Positions 26,715 to 35,590 are shown, numbered from the stretch's first letter. The stretch: DNA of 64,000 nucleotides from Sporichthya brevicatena (GCF_039525035.1 NZ_BAAAHE010000011.1:36270-100269); one strand, 5' to 3'. Notes: generated from the letters alone by a model not told the origin. Program-made: numbers and translations.

Positions 26715-27365
26715 TCAGGCCTCGACGCTCGGGGTCGCGTCGCGCTTGGTCTCGCCGACCTTGAAGTAGTCGCCGCCCTTGCGCTTGCTGTCGTCGGTGC
26801 CCCAGTCGAGCTGGCGGTCCAGCTTCGCCAGCCGCGGGATGTGCTTGGAGCAGTGGATGTAGGCCTCGTGGACGTGCACCGCGACCCAGCGCTCGGGCCG
26901 GCGACCGCCCTGGCGGGTCAGCATCTCCAGCAGCGGGACCGTCACACGCTCGTCGGCGAGCAGGTCCTCGTGCTCGAGGATCGTCGCGGCGCCGTTGACG
27001 TGAAGCCCGATCAGATCGTCGAAGAAGTCGACGAACATCAGCCCGACGTGAGCGTTCTCGATGATGTTGCCGAGGCTGGCGTAGACGCCGTTGCCGCGCA
27101 GTTCGGGGTAGACCAGCGTCCGCTCGTCGAGAGCGACGACGAAGCCGGCCTCACCGGCCCGGAAGGAGGAGTCGCACTCACCGCGGGCGTCCGCGGTGGC
27201 GATGAAGACCATCTCCTGGCGCGCGATGAACTCGCGCATGGCCTCGTTGAGGTGGTCGAGCATCTGACGGTCGTAGAACGAGCGGGCCCGATCGACCGCG
27301 TCCCAGCGCTCCTGGACGGCGTGCTCACCGTCGGAGCCGGGCAGACGTGAGTTGTCCGTGGACAT
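26715..27365 (-). CDS. Pyridoxamine 5'-phosphate oxidase-like FMN/F420-binding protein
   Basis: 216 aa. The split-barrel core is visible in [56 protein letters not shown], followed by [23 protein letters not shown]. This is the PPOX-type family with a GECDSS-type motif found in general stress and reductase-like proteins. It binds a flavin cofactor, reaction unknown. A Lys/Asp-rich tail ends the protein. It is encoded upstream of groEL in the same direction but separated by the CIRCE promoter. Confidence 0.82.
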   Translation of the reverse strand: MSTDNSRLPGSDGEHAVQERWDAVDRARSFYDRQMLDHLNEAMREFIARQEMVFIATADARGECDSSFRAGEAGFVVALDERTLVYPELRGNGVYASLGNIIENAHVGLMFVDFFDDLIGLHVNGAATILEHEDLLADERVTVPLLEMLTRQGGRRPERWVAVHVHEAYIHCSKHIPRLAKLDRQLDWGTDDSKRKGGDYFKVGETKRDATPSVEA

Positions 27366-27426
27366 CTGGACACCGTACAGACGGCCGGCGGACCTCCGGG
27401 ACGAATCCCGGCCTTACAGCTTGGTT

Positions 27427-27630
27427 CTAGGCGATGGTGCGAACCGCGTCCGCCTGGGGCCCCTTGGCGCCCTGGGCGATCTCGAACTCGACCCGCTGGC
27501 CCTCGTCGAGGGAGCGGTAACCATCAGCCTGAATTGCCGAGTAGTGCACGAACACGTCCGCGCCACCGTCGACCGCGATGAAGCCGTAGCCCTTCTCCGC
27601 GTTGAACCATTTGACGGTGCCTTGAGGCAT
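27427..27630 (-). CDS. cspA: Cold shock protein CspA family
   Basis: 67 aa single cold shock domain binding single-stranded RNA and [23 protein letters not shown] holds RNP1 and [12 protein letters not shown]2, length exactly typical. The ATG has AGGAGA upstream at good spacing. About 130 bases separate it from the thrC stop, a leader long enough for post-transcriptional control, as is usual in this family. A small hairpin CCGGGA-CGAA-TCCCGG lies downstream at 27396-27411. Confidence 0.96.
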   Translation of the reverse strand: MPQGTVKWFNAEKGYGFIAVDGGADVFVHYSAIQADGYRSLDEGQRVEFEIAQGAKGPQADAVRTIA

Positions 27631-27763
27631 CGGTCTCTCCTGGTGCCGAGCTGAACTTGATGTGACGCCGCTGACATTAGCGGGCGGCACAAGCCCAGGA
27701 CCAGGGGTTTCGCGCGCGAGAGTGAGCCCGTTCCGGACGCCGCGAGCCGCCCGAGACCCCTCG

Positions 27764-29011
27764 TCAGATCCCGGCGGACCGGTACGACGCCATCGTCGGC
27801 TTGATGGTCGCGGTCGGACCGACGTGCGCCGCGATCGCGTCCAGCGTCTTGAGTCCGTCACCGGTGTTGAACACGACGGTCTCGGCGTCGGGGTCGAGCT
27901 GGCCGGTCGCGAGGAGCTTGCGCAGCGTCGCGATCGTGACACCGCCCGCCGTCTCACCGAAGATGCCCTCGGTCCGGGCGAGCAGCTTCATGCCCTCGAC
28001 GACCTCGTCGTCGGAGACGTCCTCGACGGTCCCGCCGGTGCGCCGGCAGACGTCGAGCACGTACGGGCCGTCGGCCGGGTTGCCGATCGCGAGGGACTTG
28101 GCGATGGTGTCGGGCCGGACCGGGGCGACGAAGTCGCGGCCGTCCTTGAACGCCACCGAGACCGGGGAGCACCCGGTCGCCTGGGCGCCGAAGATCTTGT
28201 ACGGCGTCTGTTCGACCAGACCGAGCTTCGCGAACTCGGTGTAGGCCTTGTCCACCTTCGTCAGCTGCGAGCCGGACGCGATCGGGATGACGGTCTGCGG
28301 CGGGATGCGCCAACCGAGCTGCTCGGCGACCTCGTACCCGAGGGTCTTCGAACCCTCGGCGTAGTACGGACGGACGTTGACGTTCACGAACGCCCAGTCC
28401 TCCTCCTCGCCGGCGAGCTCGGAGGCGAGGCGGTTGACGTCGTCGTAGTTGCCCTCGACGGCCAGCAGCGTGCCCGCGTAGACCGCGGTGGTGAGGATCT
28501 TCTGCTGCTCGAGGTCGGCCGGGATCATCACGACCGACTTGATGCCGGCGCGGGCCGCGGCCGCGGCGACGGCGTTGGCGAGATTGCCGGTCGACGGGCA
28601 GGCGAGGACGGTGAAGCCGAGCTCGCGGGCCGCGGCCAGGGCGACGGCGACGACGCGGTCCTTGAACGAGTGCGTCGGGTTGCCGGAGTCGTCCTTCACC
28701 CACAGGCGCTTCATGCCGAGTTCGGCCGCGAGGTTGTCGGCGCGGATCAGCTTCGTCCAGCCCGGGTTGAGGGTCTTGGTCTCGGCGACGTGGGACGGGA
28801 CCGGGAGCAGGTCCTTGTAGCGCCAGATGTTGGTGGGGCCGGCCTCGATGGTGGCGCGGGTGATCGTCGGGAAGTCGTAGGCGACCTCGAGCGGGCCGAA
28901 GCACTCACCGCAGGCGTAGAGGGGGCCGATCTCGTAGGCGGAGCCGCATTCGCGACAGCTCAGGCCGGTGGCACTGCCCAGAAGACGGGGGGCCGGGGGT
29001 GCAGACGTCAT
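27764..29011 (-). CDS. thrC: Threonine synthase
   Basis: 415 aa PLP enzyme converting O-phosphohomoserine to threonine. It has a zinc-ribbon-like N-terminus with Cys19, Cys22, Cys34 and Cys37, the PLP lysine in [10 protein letters not shown] near 118, and the phosphate-cradle [17 protein letters not shown]. The C-terminal [12 protein letters not shown] is the usual ending. This is the class that begins with a Cys4 motif. A SAM riboswitch lies directly upstream, tying expression to methionine/SAM status, sensible because threonine and methionine branch from the same phosphohomoserine or homoserine pool. Confidence 0.95.
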   Translation of the reverse strand: MTSAPPAPRLLGSATGLSCRECGSAYEIGPLYACGECFGPLEVAYDFPTITRATIEAGPTNIWRYKDLLPVPSHVAETKTLNPGWTKLIRADNLAAELGMKRLWVKDDSGNPTHSFKDRVVAVALAAARELGFTVLACPSTGNLANAVAAAAARAGIKSVVMIPADLEQQKILTTAVYAGTLLAVEGNYDDVNRLASELAGEEEDWAFVNVNVRPYYAEGSKTLGYEVAEQLGWRIPPQTVIPIASGSQLTKVDKAYTEFAKLGLVEQTPYKIFGAQATGCSPVSVAFKDGRDFVAPVRPDTIAKSLAIGNPADGPYVLDVCRRTGGTVEDVSDDEVVEGMKLLARTEGIFGETAGGVTIATLRKLLATGQLDPDAETVVFNTGDGLKTLDAIAAHVGPTATIKPTMASYRSAGI

Positions 29012-29030
29012 GGCGTGGGAGTTCCTCTCC

Positions 29031-29171
29031 TCATCTTCCCCGGCGGCGGATCACCGACCGGGACGGAGTTGGCACCGTCTCCCGCACACCGGATCCGAAC
29101 GGATCGCGGCGGAGTTTGCGGGTGGTTGCCGGGGCTTCACCGAGCCGTATCTCTCAGCCCCTCTGGATGAG
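29031..29171 (-). promoter_or_regulatory. SAM-I (S-box) riboswitch upstream of thrC
   Basis: Read on the minus strand from 29171, the leader begins CTCATCCAGAGGGG, continues CTGAGAGATACGGCTCGG and then TGAAGCCCCGGCAACC, the kink-turn and SAM-binding core of the S-box, and later GGTGCCAACTCC, the conserved P3/J3-4 region. CTCAT at the 5' end (29167-29171) pairs with ATGAG at the 3' end (29031-29035) to close P1. The P1 3' strand abuts the GAGGAGAGG ribosome binding site of thrC, so translational control is likely. High confidence in the class by pattern, not by a covariance model. Confidence 0.88.
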
Positions 29172-29266
29172 CGTGTTCAGTTGTGCTGTTCATCGTAGAC
29201 GAAGATGGAGGGTGCCCTGTCGGGTAGACGGCCCGGCAGGACGGAGCGCGAACGGCGAGGAGCGGC

Positions 29267-30265
29267 GTGCAGGCCCAGGTCAGACAGTGGTTCGAGCGCC
29301 GCACGAGCGGGCTCGCGGACTGGTCGCCGGCGCAGGTGCTGGCCGCGAAGAATGCGGCGGACGTCACGATCAGCGTCGTTCTCCCCGCTCTCAACGAGGA
29401 GGCGACGGTCGGCGCGATCGTCGACGCAATCCGCCGCGAACTCGTCGAGCGGACCCCCCTGGTCGACGAGCTGCTGGTGATCGACTCCGGCAGCACCGAC
29501 CGCACCGCGGAACGCGCATTCGCCGCCGGCGCGCGCGTCGTCCCCCGCGACGACGTCCTGCCCCGGATCCCCGCCGTCCCCGGCAAGGGCGAGGTGCTCT
29601 GGCGGTCACTGCTCGTGAGCACCGGCGATCTCGTGGTGTTCGTCGACGCCGACCTCGAGCGCTTCCGGCCCGAGATCGTCGTCGGCCTGATCGGGCCGCT
29701 GCTGGCCGACCCGGAGGTCGCGCTCGTCAAGGGCCTCTACGACCGGCCGCTGACCAACGGGGGCTCGGTGCTGCCCGCCGGTGGAGGACGGGTCACCGAA
29801 CTCGTCGCCCGGCCGCTGCTGAACCTGCACTGGCCCGAGCTCGCCGGCGTCGTGCAGCCGCTCGCGGGTGAGTACGCCGCCCGGCGCGAGCTGCTCGAGC
29901 AGCTGCCCTTCCCCTGCGGCTACGGCGTCGAGATCGCGTTGCTCGTCGACACCCTCGCGCTGCGGGGGCTCGACGCGATCGCGCAGGTCGACCTCGGCAG
30001 CCGCCACCACCGGCATCAGGACGACGCCGCGCTCGGCCGGATGGCCGCGCAGATCTGGCAGGCGGCCCACGCCCGGCTCGGGCGGGACGTGCCGGGCCGC
30101 GCGCACCCCGCGCCGCCCGCGACGCTGACGCAGTTCACGCGCATCGACGGCGCGATCGAGGTCGCGACCCACGACGTGACCGGCCGCGAACGGCCCCCGG
30201 TGATCACGTTGCCGGAGTACCGGGCGCACCGCGCGGTCCTGGACGCGAGGACCCGCACGGCGTGA
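29267..30265 (+). CDS. gpgS: Glucosyl-3-phosphoglycerate synthase
   Basis: 332 aa GT81-type retaining glycosyltransferase that transfers glucose from a nucleotide sugar to 3-phosphoglycerate, the first step to glucosylglycerate and, in mycobacteria, methylglucose lipopolysaccharide. GT-A signatures: VVLPALNEEATVGAIV (about 37-52), the metal-binding FVDADLE (about 124-130) and VQPLAGEYAARRELLEQLPFPCGYGVE. Starts at GTG with GAGGAG upstream. It overlaps the next gene by 4 bases, so the two enzymes are coupled. Confidence 0.92.
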   Translation: MQAQVRQWFERRTSGLADWSPAQVLAAKNAADVTISVVLPALNEEATVGAIVDAIRRELVERTPLVDELLVIDSGSTDRTAERAFAAGARVVPRDDVLPRIPAVPGKGEVLWRSLLVSTGDLVVFVDADLERFRPEIVVGLIGPLLADPEVALVKGLYDRPLTNGGSVLPAGGGRVTELVARPLLNLHWPELAGVVQPLAGEYAARRELLEQLPFPCGYGVEIALLVDTLALRGLDAIAQVDLGSRHHRHQDDAALGRMAAQIWQAAHARLGRDVPGRAHPAPPATLTQFTRIDGAIEVATHDVTGRERPPVITLPEYRAHRAVLDARTRTA

Positions 30266-31068
30266 GCATCAAGATCGTCTACAGCGACCTCGACGGCACG
30301 ATGGTCGGGGCCAGGGGGTGCTTCCTGCGTCGCGCGGACCTGGCGCCGACCCTCGAACCCGCGGCCGCGCTGCACGACCTGCTGGCCGCGGACGTCACCC
30401 TCGTCCTGGTGTCGGGACGGACGCGCCTGCAGCTCTCCGAGGCCGCGCGCATCTTCGGCGCGGACGGCTTCGTCGGCGAACTCGGCGCGGTGATCGGCTG
30501 GAAGTACGGGATCGAGCACGAGATCCTCCGCGGCGCCATGCCGCCCGAGTTCGGCGGCAATCTCTACGACGTCGTCATGGAGATGGGCCTGGTCGAGGAG
30601 ATCGCGGACGCCTTCCCCGGCCAGCTCGCCCTCTACGACCCCTGGCACCTCGGCCACGAGGCGGACGTGATGCTCCGCGGCCGCGCCGACGTCGCCGAGG
30701 TCGAGAAGTGGCTCGCCGACCGTGGTCTGCCCTGGCTGCGGTTCCACGACAACGGCCGCCTCCCGGCCGCCGCCGGCCTGACCCCCGACGGCCATCAGCT
30801 GCACGTCTACCACCTGATGGCCGACGGCATCACCAAGGGAACCGGCATCGCCGCCGACCTCGCCCGCCGCGGTCTGACGCCGGATCAGGCGATCGCGATC
30901 GGCGACTCCCGCAGCGACCTGGAGATGGCCCCGTTCGTCCGGCAGTTCTTCCTGACCGCGAACGGCGCCCACGTCGTCGAGGACGGCTCCCCCGACAACC
31001 TGACGGTCTGTCAGGGCGAGAACGGCCTCGGCTGGGTCGAAGCCGTCCGCTGGGCCCTCGACGCCTGA
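30262..31068 (+). CDS. HAD-family phosphatase, probable glucosyl-3-phosphoglycerate phosphatase
   Basis: 268 aa. HAD motif I is YSDLDGTMVG (nucleophile Asp9), motif II VLVSGRTR, Lys in TKGTGIAADLARRG and motif III/IV GDSRSDLEMAPF (about 214-225). The cap type and order resemble Cof-type and mannosyl-3-phosphoglycerate phosphatases. Because its GTG overlaps the gpgS stop, dephosphorylation of glucosyl-3-phosphoglycerate to glucosylglycerate is the likely reaction. That assignment rests on context. Mycobacterial GpgP belongs to a different family (histidine phosphatase). Confidence 0.8.
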   Translation: MSIKIVYSDLDGTMVGARGCFLRRADLAPTLEPAAALHDLLAADVTLVLVSGRTRLQLSEAARIFGADGFVGELGAVIGWKYGIEHEILRGAMPPEFGGNLYDVVMEMGLVEEIADAFPGQLALYDPWHLGHEADVMLRGRADVAEVEKWLADRGLPWLRFHDNGRLPAAAGLTPDGHQLHVYHLMADGITKGTGIAADLARRGLTPDQAIAIGDSRSDLEMAPFVRQFFLTANGAHVVEDGSPDNLTVCQGENGLGWVEAVRWALDA

Positions 31069-31103
31069 CCCGGCTCACCCCTCTGGCCCCATTCGTCTCA
31101 TTG

Positions 31104-31143
31104 GGGGTGACACCCTTTCCGGCGCCAGAAAGGGTGTCACCCC
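31104..31143. repeat. Family-3 palindrome, locus B
   Basis: GGGGTGACACCCTTTC at 31104-31119 and its exact complement at 31128-31143 bound an 8-base loop containing GGCGCC. It lies 36 bases after the HAD gene stop and 13 before the convergent AHSA1 gene stop. The arm core AAGGGTGTCACCCC is the same as in loci at 19.0, 50.6 and 57.8 kb, but the centre differs. It is suitable as a bidirectional terminator. Confidence 0.88.
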
Positions 31144-31155
31144 TTGTTCGATGCG

Positions 31156-31788
31156 TCAGGCCGGTGGGGCGAAGGCGTCGGCGGTGGCCTGGGCGGCGCG
31201 GGAGGCGGCCTCGGCGGGGGCGCCGGCGGCCTGGTGGGCCTCGCCCCAGGACGTCGCGGCGCCGCGGATGAAGTCCCGCCCGCCCGGGTGGGCCTCGAAC
31301 TCCGCGGCGGTGTTCTCGACGCCCTGCAGGTGCCAGGCGAGGCCGAGGAGCGAGAGATCCCAGCCGACGCCGGTCGCACCGGGGCCGTAGGTCGCCCAGT
31401 GCTCGCTGCGCGGCTGGCGATGACGGAGGACGAGCTCGCAGCGGTCCCCCTCGACCGGCGTGAGGTCGACGCTCACCCAGCTCGTCGCACCGGCGAACTC
31501 CCAGTCGAGCGCGAGGCGCTTCGGCGGGTCGCACGCGGTGATCGCACCCGAGGCGTTGCCCTCGATCGCGTACCGCCCACCGAGGCGCAGGTCCCCGCTC
31601 ACCCTGGCGAACCACCGCCCGATGCGCTCGGGGTCGGTGATCGCGTCCCAGACGTCGGCGGGTTCGGCGTCGTAGGTGCGCCGGAGCTCGACGACGTAGA
31701 CGTCCCCCTCCCGTCCGACACCGGCGTGGTCGCCCTCCCGTTCGACACGGCGCGCGACGGTGGTCAGCTCGGCGATCAGGTCTTTCAC
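31156..31788 (-). CDS. SRPBCC (AHSA1-like) protein
   Basis: 210 aa. The core reads VYVVELRRTYDAEPADVWDAITDPERIGRWFA and GDLRLGGRYAIEGNASG, the opening of the AHSA1/START-like domain that binds hydrophobic ligands in a helix-grip fold. The tail after about 150 is an extra Ala-rich helical region. The GTG start overlaps the ArsR-type gene's stop (GTGA) and has GGAGGAGA upstream. ArsR-AHSA1 pairs are common, with ArsR as repressor; the ligand is unknown. Confidence 0.85.
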   Translation of the reverse strand: MKDLIAELTTVARRVEREGDHAGVGREGDVYVVELRRTYDAEPADVWDAITDPERIGRWFARVSGDLRLGGRYAIEGNASGAITACDPPKRLALDWEFAGATSWVSVDLTPVEGDRCELVLRHRQPRSEHWATYGPGATGVGWDLSLLGLAWHLQGVENTAAEFEAHPGGRDFIRGAATSWGEAHQAAGAPAEAASRAAQATADAFAPPA

Positions 31789-32132
31789 GATGTCTCCTCC
31801 AGGGTCGTGCGACGTTGACGCCGGCCGCGGGCCAGCTCGGTGCCGAGGGCGTCCAGGCGCTGCTCCCACTCGGCCCGCAGCCGCGCGAGCCAGGCCTCGA
31901 CGTCGCGCAGCCCGGCGTCCTGCAGCGCGTACAGCCGCCGCGTCCCGTCGGGACGGACGACCGCGAACCCGCTCTCGCGCAGGATCCGCAGCTGCCGGGA
32001 CACCGCCGGCTGCGTCAGCCCGAACTCCGCGGAGATCACCGCGACGACGTCCCCGGCCGTCCGCTCCCCACCCGCGAGCAGCTCCAGGATCCGTCGCCGC
32101 ACCGGGTCCCCGAGTACGTCGAACGCCTCCAC
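31785..32132 (-). CDS. ArsR-type winged-helix regulator (metal-site-free subtype)
   Basis: 115 aa. FDVLGDPVRRRILELLAGGERTAGDVV, then GLTQPAVSRQLRILRESGFAVVRPDGTRRLYAL are the ArsR helix-turn-helix and wing. No cysteines suited to metal binding appear, so it is probably an AHSA1-linked regulator rather than a metalloregulator. The GTG start at 32132 is favoured because the domain begins at once. An A/T-rich inverted element lies 9-30 bases upstream. Translationally coupled to the SRPBCC gene. Confidence 0.85.
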   Translation of the reverse strand: MEAFDVLGDPVRRRILELLAGGERTAGDVVAVISAEFGLTQPAVSRQLRILRESGFAVVRPDGTRRLYALQDAGLRDVEAWLARLRAEWEQRLDALGTELARGRRQRRTTLEETS

Positions 32133-32140
32133 GCCCCGAC

Positions 32141-32162
32141 TATATGCGCTGGTCGTTATATA
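32141..32162. promoter_or_regulatory. Candidate operator/promoter of the ArsR-AHSA1 pair
   Basis: An A/T-rich stretch with TATAT and ATATA arms separated by 12 bases stands out from the GC-rich background just upstream of the regulator start. It may combine a -10 element with an autoregulatory site. Only the arms are symmetrical. Confidence 0.45.
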
Positions 32163-32175
32163 AGCCAGAGATGAA

Positions 32176-34461
32176 TCAGGCGGGGCCGAAGGACTCCGGG
32201 CCGATGCCGCCGGGGCCGCGGGGGGTGCGGCGGCGCTCGAAGCCCTGGCGCCGGTCGGGCATGGGCTGTTCCTCGTCCGGGGCGTCGCCGGCATGGGCGA
32301 CGACCGTGACGCGGACGCCGTTGAAGACCGCGTTGCCGGTGAGCGGGTCGATGTCGGCGTCGTCGGTGAGGATGTTGACGTTGACGCCGGGCCGCTCGGC
32401 CGCGACGGTCATGCGGGCCTGAGGTTCGTCGTGACCCCAGCCGTGCGGCAGGGAGACGACGCCGGGGAGCACCTCGTCGGTGATCTCGACGCTGGCGACC
32501 AGCCGGCCCGCGGCGGAGGTCACCAGCGCGCGGCCGCCGTTACGCAGACCGAGCCGGTACGCGTCCTCCTCATTGACCTGGAGCGTGCACCGCCGCGGAC
32601 CGGTGACCATCGCCGAGAGGTTGTGCAGCCACGAGTTCTTCGACCGCAGGTGCCGTCGGCCGACGAGCAGCATCCCCTCGCCGGCGGGGGCGTCGAGCAA
32701 CGCCCGCACGCGCTGAGCATCCGTCAGAAATTCCTTGGGGGCGAGGTGGATGCGGCGGTCCTCGGTCAGCAGCGCCTCCGGCAACCGCGGCTCGAGCTCC
32801 CCGAGTTCGAGCCCGTGCGGACTGAGTTGCAGGTGCTCCATCGTCAGCCCGTACTCCCCCGCCTGCAGCAGGATGTCGAGCAGACGCTCCGGACCTCGCA
32901 GCCCTTCGCCGACCTGGTCGAGCGGGATCCCCTCGCGCATCGCGACCGCAGCGGCGAGACGGTCGTCGAACTCCTCGACGCCGTTGTACGAGCCGGTCGC
33001 GGCGATCAGCGCGAGGCGCGCGATCGTCTCCCACTCCGGGTACATGCCGACCGGCAGGTCGAGCACCGGCGGGGAGTACTTCGCGACGTTGCGGCACGCG
33101 TAGTTGTAGAGCTTCAGGTCGTAGTGGGGCCGTTCGAGGATCGACGGCACCGGCAGGACGACGTCCGCGAGCGCGGAGGTCTCGTTCAGGTACATGTCGA
33201 CGCTGATCATCAGGTCGAGCGAGTTCAGCGCCGCGTACAGGCGCTTGGAGTTCGGGACCGACCGCGCCGGGTTGCCGCCGATCGTGATCAGGCCGCGGAC
33301 CTGACCGAAGCCCGGCGTGTCGATCTCCTCGGCGAGCGCCGCCGCCGGGACCTCGCCGAGCAGGATCGGCCGCCGGCTCACGCGGCTGCGCGGCCCGTCG
33401 AGCGTGAACGGCTCCGGCGGGACGCCCCGCCGCGGCGAGTTCGGCAGCCCGCCGTGGCCGGGCTGGGGGAACATCGCGCCGCCGGGGCGATCGAGGTTGC
33501 CGGTCAGGACGTTGAGGACGTCGATCAGCCAGGTCGTCACCGTCGCGAAAGACGTCGTCGACGCCCCGATCCGCCCGTAGACGACGCCGGCGTCCGCCCG
33601 CGCGAACTCGCGCACGACGCGGCGGATGCTGCCCGCGTCGACCTCGGTCCGCCGCTCGACCCGCTCGGGCGTGATGCCCACGGCCAACGACGCGATCCCG
33701 TCGACCCCGTCGACGAGGTCCGCGAGCTCGCCGAGGTTCACCAGGTTCTCGGTGAGCAGCACGTTGAGCATCGCGAGCAGCAGGAGCCCGTCGGTCCCGG
33801 GGCGGACGCGCAGGTGCTCGTCGGCGCCGTCGGCGGACTCCGTGCGGCGCGGATCCACGACGACGATGCGCCCACCGCGGCGCCGCAGTGCGCGCAGCTT
33901 CGAGCGCAGGTCCGGCGCGGTCAGCATGCTGCCGTTCGAGACGACCGGGTTCGCGCCGATCATGATCACGAAGTCGCTGCGCTCGATGTCGGGCACCGGC
34001 GTCGTGAACGGGTTGCCGTAGAGCATCCCGGACACCACGTGGCGCGGCCGCGAGTTCAGCGACGCCGCCGAGAAGACGTTGCGTGTGCCCAGGGCGTTGA
34101 TCAGCGACTCGGTGTAGAGCAGCGGCCCGAGCGCGTGGTCGGCGGAGACGCCGGAGAAGACGGCGATGCAGTCCCGGCCGTGGCGCTCCTGCAGCGCGGG
34201 CAGGCGGTGCGCGATCTCGTCGAAGGCCTCGGTCCAGGTCGCCTCGCGGAGCATCCCGCCCCACCGGACCATCGGCGTGCGGAGGCGGTCGGGGTCGGTG
34301 TGCAGGCTCTTGACCGCGACGCCCTTGGGACAGAGGAAACCCTGGGAGAGGACGTCGTCCGGGTCGCCGCGAATCTCCAGGACCGACCCGTCCTCGTCCA
34401 CGCTGACCAGCAATCCACAGCTGGCCTCGCACAGAGGGCAGGTGTGGGGGACGCCGGGCAC
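32176..34461 (-). CDS. Molybdopterin-dependent oxidoreductase (formate dehydrogenase/NasC-like)
   Basis: 761 aa. The N-terminal [4Fe-4S] site is Cys8, Cys11, Cys15 and Cys44 (CPLCEASC ... FLCPKG). Later blocks MIGANPVVSNGSM, VVDPRRTESADGADEHLRVRPGTDGLLLLAML and SWLHNLSAMVTGPRRC with HGWGHDEPQ are the molybdopterin-dinucleotide-binding domains of the DMSO-reductase family. The residue at the metal (Sec/Cys) is not evident, since the usual CHxPTS-type segment reads SAASLNSRPRHV. No partner subunits or cofactor genes are nearby. The reaction is not assignable. Confidence 0.85.
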   Translation of the reverse strand: MPGVPHTCPLCEASCGLLVSVDEDGSVLEIRGDPDDVLSQGFLCPKGVAVKSLHTDPDRLRTPMVRWGGMLREATWTEAFDEIAHRLPALQERHGRDCIAVFSGVSADHALGPLLYTESLINALGTRNVFSAASLNSRPRHVVSGMLYGNPFTTPVPDIERSDFVIMIGANPVVSNGSMLTAPDLRSKLRALRRRGGRIVVVDPRRTESADGADEHLRVRPGTDGLLLLAMLNVLLTENLVNLGELADLVDGVDGIASLAVGITPERVERRTEVDAGSIRRVVREFARADAGVVYGRIGASTTSFATVTTWLIDVLNVLTGNLDRPGGAMFPQPGHGGLPNSPRRGVPPEPFTLDGPRSRVSRRPILLGEVPAAALAEEIDTPGFGQVRGLITIGGNPARSVPNSKRLYAALNSLDLMISVDMYLNETSALADVVLPVPSILERPHYDLKLYNYACRNVAKYSPPVLDLPVGMYPEWETIARLALIAATGSYNGVEEFDDRLAAAVAMREGIPLDQVGEGLRGPERLLDILLQAGEYGLTMEHLQLSPHGLELGELEPRLPEALLTEDRRIHLAPKEFLTDAQRVRALLDAPAGEGMLLVGRRHLRSKNSWLHNLSAMVTGPRRCTLQVNEEDAYRLGLRNGGRALVTSAAGRLVASVEITDEVLPGVVSLPHGWGHDEPQARMTVAAERPGVNVNILTDDADIDPLTGNAVFNGVRVTVVAHAGDAPDEEQPMPDRRQGFERRRTPRGPGGIGPESFGPA

Positions 34462-34525
34462 CTGACGAGTTCTACCGCAGGGTGCGAAACGGTCCGGTCA
34501 CGCGCTCCCCAAGCCCGCCGACATC

Positions 34526-35053
34526 TCATCCAGACGTGGGGAAGTCCTTACTCAGGATGACGGTCAGTTGGGTGGTCGAGATGCCGGCGAATGCCGGGCG
34601 AATCCTCCCGATCTGGGGGAATTGCGCCATCAGGGCCTTCGCCGCGGGCCGCAGGCCCGGCGGGAAGTACACCGTCGTCGCGGGGACGTTCCCCCGCCAG
34701 TCGTCGACGCCGGCCACGGTCCAGCCCCCCGCGGTCAGCTCGTCGGCGAAGGTCTGCGCGAGCCCGCGCACCGTCGTCTGGTTGAACACGACGACCGGCA
34801 CCTTGGCCGCGGGCCGCGGGGTCGGGCTCGGGGTCGGGGCGGCCGGCTCCGGCGTCGGGGTCGGCGCCGCCGGCTGCCCGGGCGCGGGCGAGGCGGTCGC
34901 GGCCGGGCCGGCCTGCTCGGCGGCGGGGTCGTCGTCGGTGCCGAACGCCAGGATCAGCACCCCGACCAGCACGATCACCGCCAGGGCGGCCAGGGCCGAC
35001 GAGGCAAGGATGCTCAGCAGCGAGGCGCCGCGCCGCGGCTCGCCGGGGGCCAT
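34526..35053 (-). CDS. Membrane-anchored LytR_C domain protein
   Basis: 175 aa. A cytoplasmic basic N-terminus, one membrane helix (about 12-36), a Pro/Thr/Ala-rich wall-spanning linker (about 45-85) and a C-terminal LytR_C domain beginning VPVVVFNQTTVRGLAQTFADEL, with VYFPPGLRPAAKAL. LytR_C follows LCP enzymes in other proteins; here it stands alone, which is usual for the actinobacterial protein adjacent to DUF3263. Extracytoplasmic, role in envelope biology inferred only. It is 33 bases downstream of DUF3263 on the same strand. Confidence 0.85.
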   Translation of the reverse strand: MAPGEPRRGASLLSILASSALAALAVIVLVGVLILAFGTDDDPAAEQAGPAATASPAPGQPAAPTPTPEPAAPTPSPTPRPAAKVPVVVFNQTTVRGLAQTFADELTAGGWTVAGVDDWRGNVPATTVYFPPGLRPAAKALMAQFPQIGRIRPAFAGISTTQLTVILSKDFPTSG

Positions 35054-35086
35054 GTCAGAAGGCCGAGACCTCAGACGGCCGGGACC

Positions 35087-35434
35087 TCAGGCGTCGAGGC
35101 CGAGACGACGCGCGGACCGCGCGCGCTGCCGGGCCGAACGCAGCCGGCGCAGACGCTTGACCAGCATCGGGTCGTAGGCCATCGCGTCCGGGTGGTCGAT
35201 CAGGGCGTTGAGGATCTGGTAGTACCGGTTCGCGGACATCCCGAACAGCTCACGGATGGCCTGCTCCTTGGCCCCCGCGTAGCGCCACCACTGGCGCTCG
35301 AAGGCGAGGATCTCGCGGTCCCGCTCGGGAAGCGCGCCGGCCGGACCGTCGAACGTCACCGAACCCGGTTCCGCGAGCTCCAGCTCGGCGGCGACCTGGG
35401 CGCTGCGCTCCGACGCGGCTGCTGCGGCTTCCAT
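35087..35434 (-). CDS. DUF3263 family protein
   Basis: 115 aa. LPERDREILAFERQWWRYAGAKEQAIRELFGMSANRYYQILNALIDHPDAMAYDPMLVKRLRRLR is the complete DUF3263 domain, a helix-turn-helix-like helical fold common in actinomycetes with no known function; the N-terminal 35 residues are variable. It probably forms an operon with the LytR_C gene. A 20-bp perfect inverted repeat lies 74-93 bases upstream. Confidence 0.88.
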   Translation of the reverse strand: MEAAAAASERSAQVAAELELAEPGSVTFDGPAGALPERDREILAFERQWWRYAGAKEQAIRELFGMSANRYYQILNALIDHPDAMAYDPMLVKRLRRLRSARQRARSARRLGLDA

Positions 35435-35507
35435 CGAGTAGACCTCCGAAGCGTCCGACTGGCTCTTCCGACCGCCTGCATTCCGGCGGCATCGCCAGTC
35501 TACGGCT

Positions 35508-35527
35508 GAATGACATTGCTGTCATTC
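35508..35527. promoter_or_regulatory. Inverted repeat upstream of DUF3263
   Basis: GAATGACA at 35508-35515 and TGTCATTC at 35520-35527 are exact complements around TTGC, about 75 bases before the DUF3263 start codon. The A/T-rich dyad in promoter position suggests an operator. The regulator is not known. Confidence 0.5.
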
Positions 35528-35590
35528 CCTACGTGGGCGCTACCGCCGGTAAGTCCGGCCAGCATCGCACACGCCCCGCGGGACACACGA

